From Artemisia argyi (Eukaryota > Streptophyta > Magnoliopsida > Asterales > Asteraceae): DNA of 64,000 nucleotides. Location: assembly GCA_030686995.1 (NCBI GenBank), contig CM060704.1, forward strand, positions 111,730,542 through 111,794,541, given 5' to 3'. The notes below the pieces were generated by a model, which saw nothing but the letters and a program-made list of their open reading frames with translations, searched no databases and had not been told where the DNA came from. The position numbers and the translations under genes were made by a program. Positions 59,468 to 64,000 of the stretch are shown here, piece after piece. How positions within the stretch are numbered: position 1 is the stretch's first letter; each line of letters starts with the position of its first letter.

Positions 59468-61074
59468 ATGTATAACATGTAATTGATTACTAAAACGTAA
59501 TAAAAACCGGATCTTTAATTGTTTTAGATACATGTTTTTTTTTATCTAGGGTTTTTCCTATTTTTTTTTCTAAAAATTTCGAAACCCTAACCCTAATTTT
59601 GGGGGGGGGGGTCGATTTTCCCATGAAACCCTAATTAGGGTTTTGTGGTTTTCTTGATTATGTGTAATCACTAGAAACCCTAGGTCATTAACCGGTTAAT
59701 TGAACGTATCTTGTGGCCTAATTGCTAATTGTTAGGTTTTAATCCGTGACTTACATGCATGTTTGTCATGGATCTTGTTTTAATTGTCACATGTTTAGAT
59801 AGATCTTAAATTGGGGAAGACTCCAATATATATTAAAATCAATTTTATATGCTATGTGGTGTGTTTTTAGCTTTGGCCTACGCAATTGATTCGTCAATGT
59901 ATGTGACTCACCTCCATTAAGAGGGGAAGGCCTTAGTTGATTACATGCATTATTATACCTAGAATTGATTTTATTAGGATCTTTTCTAATACGGATTGCA
60001 TGTGGCTAATTGTTTCACTTATTTATTATTGTTTGTTTGATTTTCTTTGATACTTGTTTTATTGTTTTTTAGTTGGACTTGTTGTAAGCAATAAAAGGGT
60101 TGTTTTCATAAAGAAAATTAATACGGACTAATAATTGTGAAACCCTAAAGTGATAAAGTAAGAATCTTGCAAAGGTCTTATGACAATCGTGGTCCGATTC
60201 GCACGGTAATCAGCTCCCAGTCGAGACTAGCAAAATTCAAACTTTATTACTATTTTGAGATTGAATCCATAAACTTTTGCTTGAATGATGTTTTGTGCAA
60301 ATATGCTTTTAAAATTAAGTCTTTTAAGATGATATTCATAACCGTGATTTGAAGGCTTAGAAAAGAGCCTTAGAGTCTGCCTTGGTTATCACAATCTTGA
60401 ATATGTCTTAAACGAATTACTTTTAAAATCATATGTTGTAGAAAGTCATCTTAGGGTTTTGGCATAAACCTCAAGTAAAACTTTGTGTATTAATTTCAGG
60501 AATCGAACATAAAAAGTTTTTATGAAAACTTATGTTATAAAGATGAGTGCATGCATCTTTGTACATAATTTTGATTGACATATCAAAAATTAATACCCTT
60601 ATAATTTAAGTTACATGCCATCTATCTATAAGAAACACTTGGAATTTTAATTTAGTAAACGTGAGACCTAGGCTAAATTACTATAACAAGGTAAAATTCT
60701 TTTAACGCGTGAGACCATAATTGTAATTTTACAGTTTCTAAGGTAGACGACTTAATTAAGTTGTGCGTGAGACCTAGAACTTAAGGCATGAGATGGGATA
60801 AAACATGCTTACAAAGGCAAATTGATGAATCAATTTGATGTAAATCCCATAATGATCTAGGAATTGGAAATCTTGTTTGCCAATTATTGTTCGACAGATT
60901 ACTATCTTTTGTACTTTTACCACTAGCAGATCAACTGATGTGGTGAAACTATGTAAAGTTAGATCCTAGATTTTCAAGAAAATTGGTTGGTTATATGAAT
61001 ATAGCCTTGAGTATTTTATTTTCTTGAAGATATTGATTATCGAAAATACTAATATTTGAACTTTATCTGTAGAT
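59468..61074 (+). other. Long untranslated leader of the second copia element
   Basis: About 1.6 kb between PBS and gag with no long frame. AAACCCTA words recur (59583, 59627, 59675, 60141), and others lie just upstream in the LTR (for example AACCCTAAAAC near 59098). A run of ten G lies near 59601. Phrases such as GTGAGACC recur at 60661, 60707 and 60765. Confidence 0.6.
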
Positions 61075-64000
61075 ATGGCTCAACCCGATAACCAAACTGT
61101 GATTAATGCTTTCAAGAGTCATCTTGAGAGAGACAAACTCACTGGAAAGAATTTCAATGACTGGTACCGTTCGCTCAGAATTGTCTTGAGGGCGTCTGGT
61201 AAGATTGATTATGTGACCGAGGAATGCCCTGCTGAACCTGCTGCTACGGCAACACCTGAAGCAAAGGCAGAATGGAAGGTGACTAATGCTAAGTACAATG
61301 AGGTTGCTTGTTTAATGCTCACTAGCATGAATGCTCAATTACAAAAGAAGTATGAGTATTCGTCTCCTAAGAATATGCTTGATAACCTCAGGCAATCTTA
61401 TGAGAAGTCACCTGCAGTTGAATTGTATGATGAACTTGACAAGCTACACAATTGCAAGCATGGTGATGGTAAACCAGTAGCCGATTATGTGGATGAGATG
61501 AAGGATTCCTTTGATCAACTTCACAGAATTGGTTTTGGTTACCCCGAGAATGTGCAAGTGCACTTGATCAACAGATCCCTTAACAAGGATTTTGCTGGTT
61601 TTGTGCAGAACTTCAACATGCATTGCTCGGGGAAGACAGTCTCAGAATTACTCGCATTGCTTGTTGATTATGAGAAAAGTCTACCAGCCAAGGTCAAGAC
61701 TCCCACCCCACAAGTGTTGGCAATTCATGGGGGGAGAATCCAGAAGAAATCGCATGTGAACAAAGGCAAAGGTAAAGGTGATAAAGGCAAGCAGGTCATG
61801 GCCTATCAACCTCAACCCAAGATGAAACAACATCAGCCTAAACAGAACAAGGTGAATCCGCCAAACAAGAAGGATCAGGCTTGTCACCATTGTCATGAAA
61901 AGGGTCATTGGAAGCGCAATTGCCCTCTCTACATTCATGACTTGCGACTCAAGAAGCAGGGGAATGATGCTGGTAACCCCAGCACATCAGGTGCGTTCTT
62001 TATGATTGAATTATTCACTCTTACTCCTAAATTGAATTCATGGGTATATGATACTGGATGTGGCATTCATATCTGCAATACCATGCAGGGGTTTAGAGTC
62101 GAGAGAAAGCTGGCCTATGGACAACAATTCTTGCACGTTGATAACGGAGCGCATGCAAGAGTTAAAGCTATAGGAGTTTTTAATTTAGTGTTGCCTTCGG
62201 GCCTAGTACTATCTTTAAATAATTGTCATTATGCACCGTCAATTGTTAGAGGTGTAATTTCATTTTCATGTTTGTTGAACCAAGGTTTTCATCATACTAT
62301 TTCAAGCAATGGAATTTCGGTTTCTTTAAATAATGTTTTTTATTTTAATGCTATTGCTGTGAATGATGTATTTGAAATTGATATGAATGATAATGATAAT
62401 GCTTTTGTTACAAATAATTCAATGTATAACATCAACAATAAGAGAATCAAGAAAGTTCTGGATTCGTCTTATCTTTGGCATTGTCGACTTGCTCACATTG
62501 GCAAAGATCGCATGAAAAAGCTGCAACATGATGGGCTTTTAAATAAGATCAATGATGAATCATTTGATAAATGCGAATCTTGCATTGTTGGGAAGATGAC
62601 TAAGAAACCCTTTAAAAATAGGATTGAAAGGGCTAATGATCTACTTGGTCTTATTCACACAGATGTGTGTGGACCACTTAGACATGTGTCAAGGAGGGGT
62701 GCTAGCTACTTCTTAACATTTACGGATGATTACAGCCGTTATGGTTATGTTTATTTACTTAAACATAAACATGAGGTGTTTGAAACATTCAAAGTGTTTA
62801 AAGCAGAAGTAGAGTTGCAACTTGGAAAGAAGATTAAAGCTCTTCGATCCGATAGAGGTGGTGAATACCTGAGTCAGGAGTTCATAGATTATCTAGCAAA
62901 GGAGGGAATTGTCCAGCACCTTACTTCTCCATATACTCCACAACAAAATGGTGTATCTGAAAGAAGGAATCGTACATTGCAAGACATGATACGATCTATG
63001 TTTAATCTAACAACTCTTCCTTTCTCGTTTTGGGATTATGCCTTAGAATCTGCAGTTCGCATTCTAAATATGGTTCCAACAAAGAAGGTTGATAAGACAC
63101 CTTATGAGGTATGGACTGGAAAAGCTCCTAACCTGTCTTATCTAAAGGTCTGGGGTTGTGAGGCGTATGTTAAATGTGACTCAGCAGACAAACTCCAACA
63201 AAGATCTGTGAAGTGCATCTTCGTAGGATACCCTAAGGAAACTATGGGATACTACTTTTATTACCCACCTGAAAACAAAGTATTTGTTGCAAGGTATGGA
63301 GACTTTCTTGAAAGAGAGCTCATATCTCAAGAATTCAGTGGGAGAATATATGATCTGGAAGACGGTCAAGAAGATGTAGAACCTTCTGAAAACACTAACC
63401 AACTTCCGGTAGAACCTGAAAGTTTAGGTCCTCCACCTGAAGTTGAAGTGATTCCCATTCGTAGGTCAACAAGACCAGTAAAAGCTCCTACTCGTCTATG
63501 TCTTAATGTAGAGAGTGATGAGTATATACTGGGTGATCTTGATGAGCCTACAAGTTATAAAGCTGCCATGAATGGTCCTGAAAAGGCCAAATGGAAAGAA
63601 GCTATGGATGGGGAAATGCAATCCATGGAAGACAATGATGTCTGGGAAGAAGTAGACCTACCTCCGGGTGCCAAACTAGTTGGGAGTAAATGGCTCTACA
63701 AGAAAAAGACAGACATGGATGGCGTTGTACACACCTATAAGGCCCGTTGTGTAGCTAAAGGCTATACACAAACTTTTGGTGTTGACTATGAGGAGACCTT
63801 TTCTCCTGTAGCTGACATAAGGGCAATTAGGATTCTTATAGCCATAGCCGCTTACTATGACTATGAGATTTGGCAAATGGATGTAAAAACCGCCTTCTTA
63901 AATGGTCGCCTAGATGAAGACATCTATATGGCGCAGCCTGAGGGGTATGTAAATCCAGAATTCCCAAATCGTGTATGCAAGCTTAAAAGATCCATCTATG
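61075..64000 (+). CDS. gag-pol: Copia gag-pol polyprotein, open to the window end (partial)
   Basis: ATG at 61075 begins a single uninterrupted frame of more than 975 codons that runs off the window. In order: gag (MAQPDNQTVINAFKSHLERD, YEKSPAVELYDELDKLHNC); a Lys-rich linker; a CCHC knuckle (CHHCHEKGHWKRNC, about residue 269); protease with YDTGCG (Asp 326); integrase zinc region (WHCRLAH, His 469, to CESCIVGK); and integrase triad at Asp 530 (HTDVCGP), Asp 593 (RSDRGGEY) and Glu 629 (NGVSERRN). The reverse transcriptase starts with GSKWLYKKKTDMDG and has the first catalytic Asp at 936 (QMDVKTAFLNG). YVDD and RNase H lie beyond the edge. Of the elements in the window this has the cleanest coding frame, with no stop, shift or missing catalytic residue seen. 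It differs from the copia at 24060 in protease, RT and leader type, so it belongs to another lineage. Confidence 0.92.
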   Translation, partial: MAQPDNQTVINAFKSHLERDKLTGKNFNDWYRSLRIVLRASGKIDYVTEECPAEPAATATPEAKAEWKVTNAKYNEVACLMLTSMNAQLQKKYEYSSPKNMLDNLRQSYEKSPAVELYDELDKLHNCKHGDGKPVADYVDEMKDSFDQLHRIGFGYPENVQVHLINRSLNKDFAGFVQNFNMHCSGKTVSELLALLVDYEKSLPAKVKTPTPQVLAIHGGRIQKKSHVNKGKGKGDKGKQVMAYQPQPKMKQHQPKQNKVNPPNKKDQACHHCHEKGHWKRNCPLYIHDLRLKKQGNDAGNPSTSGAFFMIELFTLTPKLNSWVYDTGCGIHICNTMQGFRVERKLAYGQQFLHVDNGAHARVKAIGVFNLVLPSGLVLSLNNCHYAPSIVRGVISFSCLLNQGFHHTISSNGISVSLNNVFYFNAIAVNDVFEIDMNDNDNAFVTNNSMYNINNKRIKKVLDSSYLWHCRLAHIGKDRMKKLQHDGLLNKINDESFDKCESCIVGKMTKKPFKNRIERANDLLGLIHTDVCGPLRHVSRRGASYFLTFTDDYSRYGYVYLLKHKHEVFETFKVFKAEVELQLGKKIKALRSDRGGEYLSQEFIDYLAKEGIVQHLTSPYTPQQNGVSERRNRTLQDMIRSMFNLTTLPFSFWDYALESAVRILNMVPTKKVDKTPYEVWTGKAPNLSYLKVWGCEAYVKCDSADKLQQRSVKCIFVGYPKETMGYYFYYPPENKVFVARYGDFLERELISQEFSGRIYDLEDGQEDVEPSENTNQLPVEPESLGPPPEVEVIPIRRSTRPVKAPTRLCLNVESDEYILGDLDEPTSYKAAMNGPEKAKWKEAMDGEMQSMEDNDVWEEVDLPPGAKLVGSKWLYKKKTDMDGVVHTYKARCVAKGYTQTFGVDYEETFSPVADIRAIRILIAIAAYYDYEIWQMDVKTAFLNGRLDEDIYMAQPEGYVNPEFPNRVCKLKRSIY

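Noticed and set aside
59583..59640. Interstitial telomere array
   Set aside because: Only two CCCTAAA-type units are adjacent; the rest are isolated telo-box words.

Overview
The window is plant nuclear DNA: a spliced host gene with GT-AG introns, A+T-rich intergenic DNA, and many nested transposable elements (Ty3/gypsy and Ty1/copia LTR elements, LINEs, a SINE, MULEs, Stowaway, PIF/Harbinger-like and foldback elements, a Helitron-like end). The gag, pol and 3'-ORF flavours resemble elements I associate with Asteraceae (daisy family). That assignment is from memory of families, not from a search.

Layout. (1) 1-2749 and 19592-19699 hold exons of one minus-strand aconitase gene. It is split by a 16.5-kb Athila-like gypsy insertion (2750-19295), and about 50 codons are missing at the break. 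A SINE with a perfect 16-bp target duplication sits in one intron. (2) 20614-37723 is a Mutator-like element (MULE) with 170-bp inverted ends and a perfect 9-bp target duplication. It landed in a Stowaway MITE, carries a decayed transposase and other ORFs near both ends, and was itself invaded by a 12.6-kb copia element (24060-36657, 5-bp duplication CATAT). That copia element has gag, pol, an antisense ORF and a 942-codon accessory ORF before its 3' LTR. (3) 37.9-47.1 kb is gene-free and packed with TIR/foldback elements, several with 9-bp duplications. (4) 47381-53277 is a 5'-truncated minus-strand LINE whose ORF2 is cut by a 3.75-kb solo LTR, which in turn holds a foldback element between (AT)n arrays. 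(5) 54168-56833 is a TIR element with a core of head-to-head ~20-bp repeats. (6) 57428-58123 is a LINE 3' fragment. (7) From about 58.7 kb to the end lies the 5' part of another copia element whose gag-pol frame is still open when the window ends.

The only host gene recognised is the aconitase. The rest is a layered record of insertions, and their order can be read from which duplication interrupts which. The observations I rate most worth checking are: a 3' UTR block shared by the gypsy element and the unrelated copia element; the copia element's long accessory ORF, its antisense ORF and its dispersed AGTACT-centred motif; MULE ORFs transcribed inward from both ends; and TIR elements with inverted low-complexity cores.
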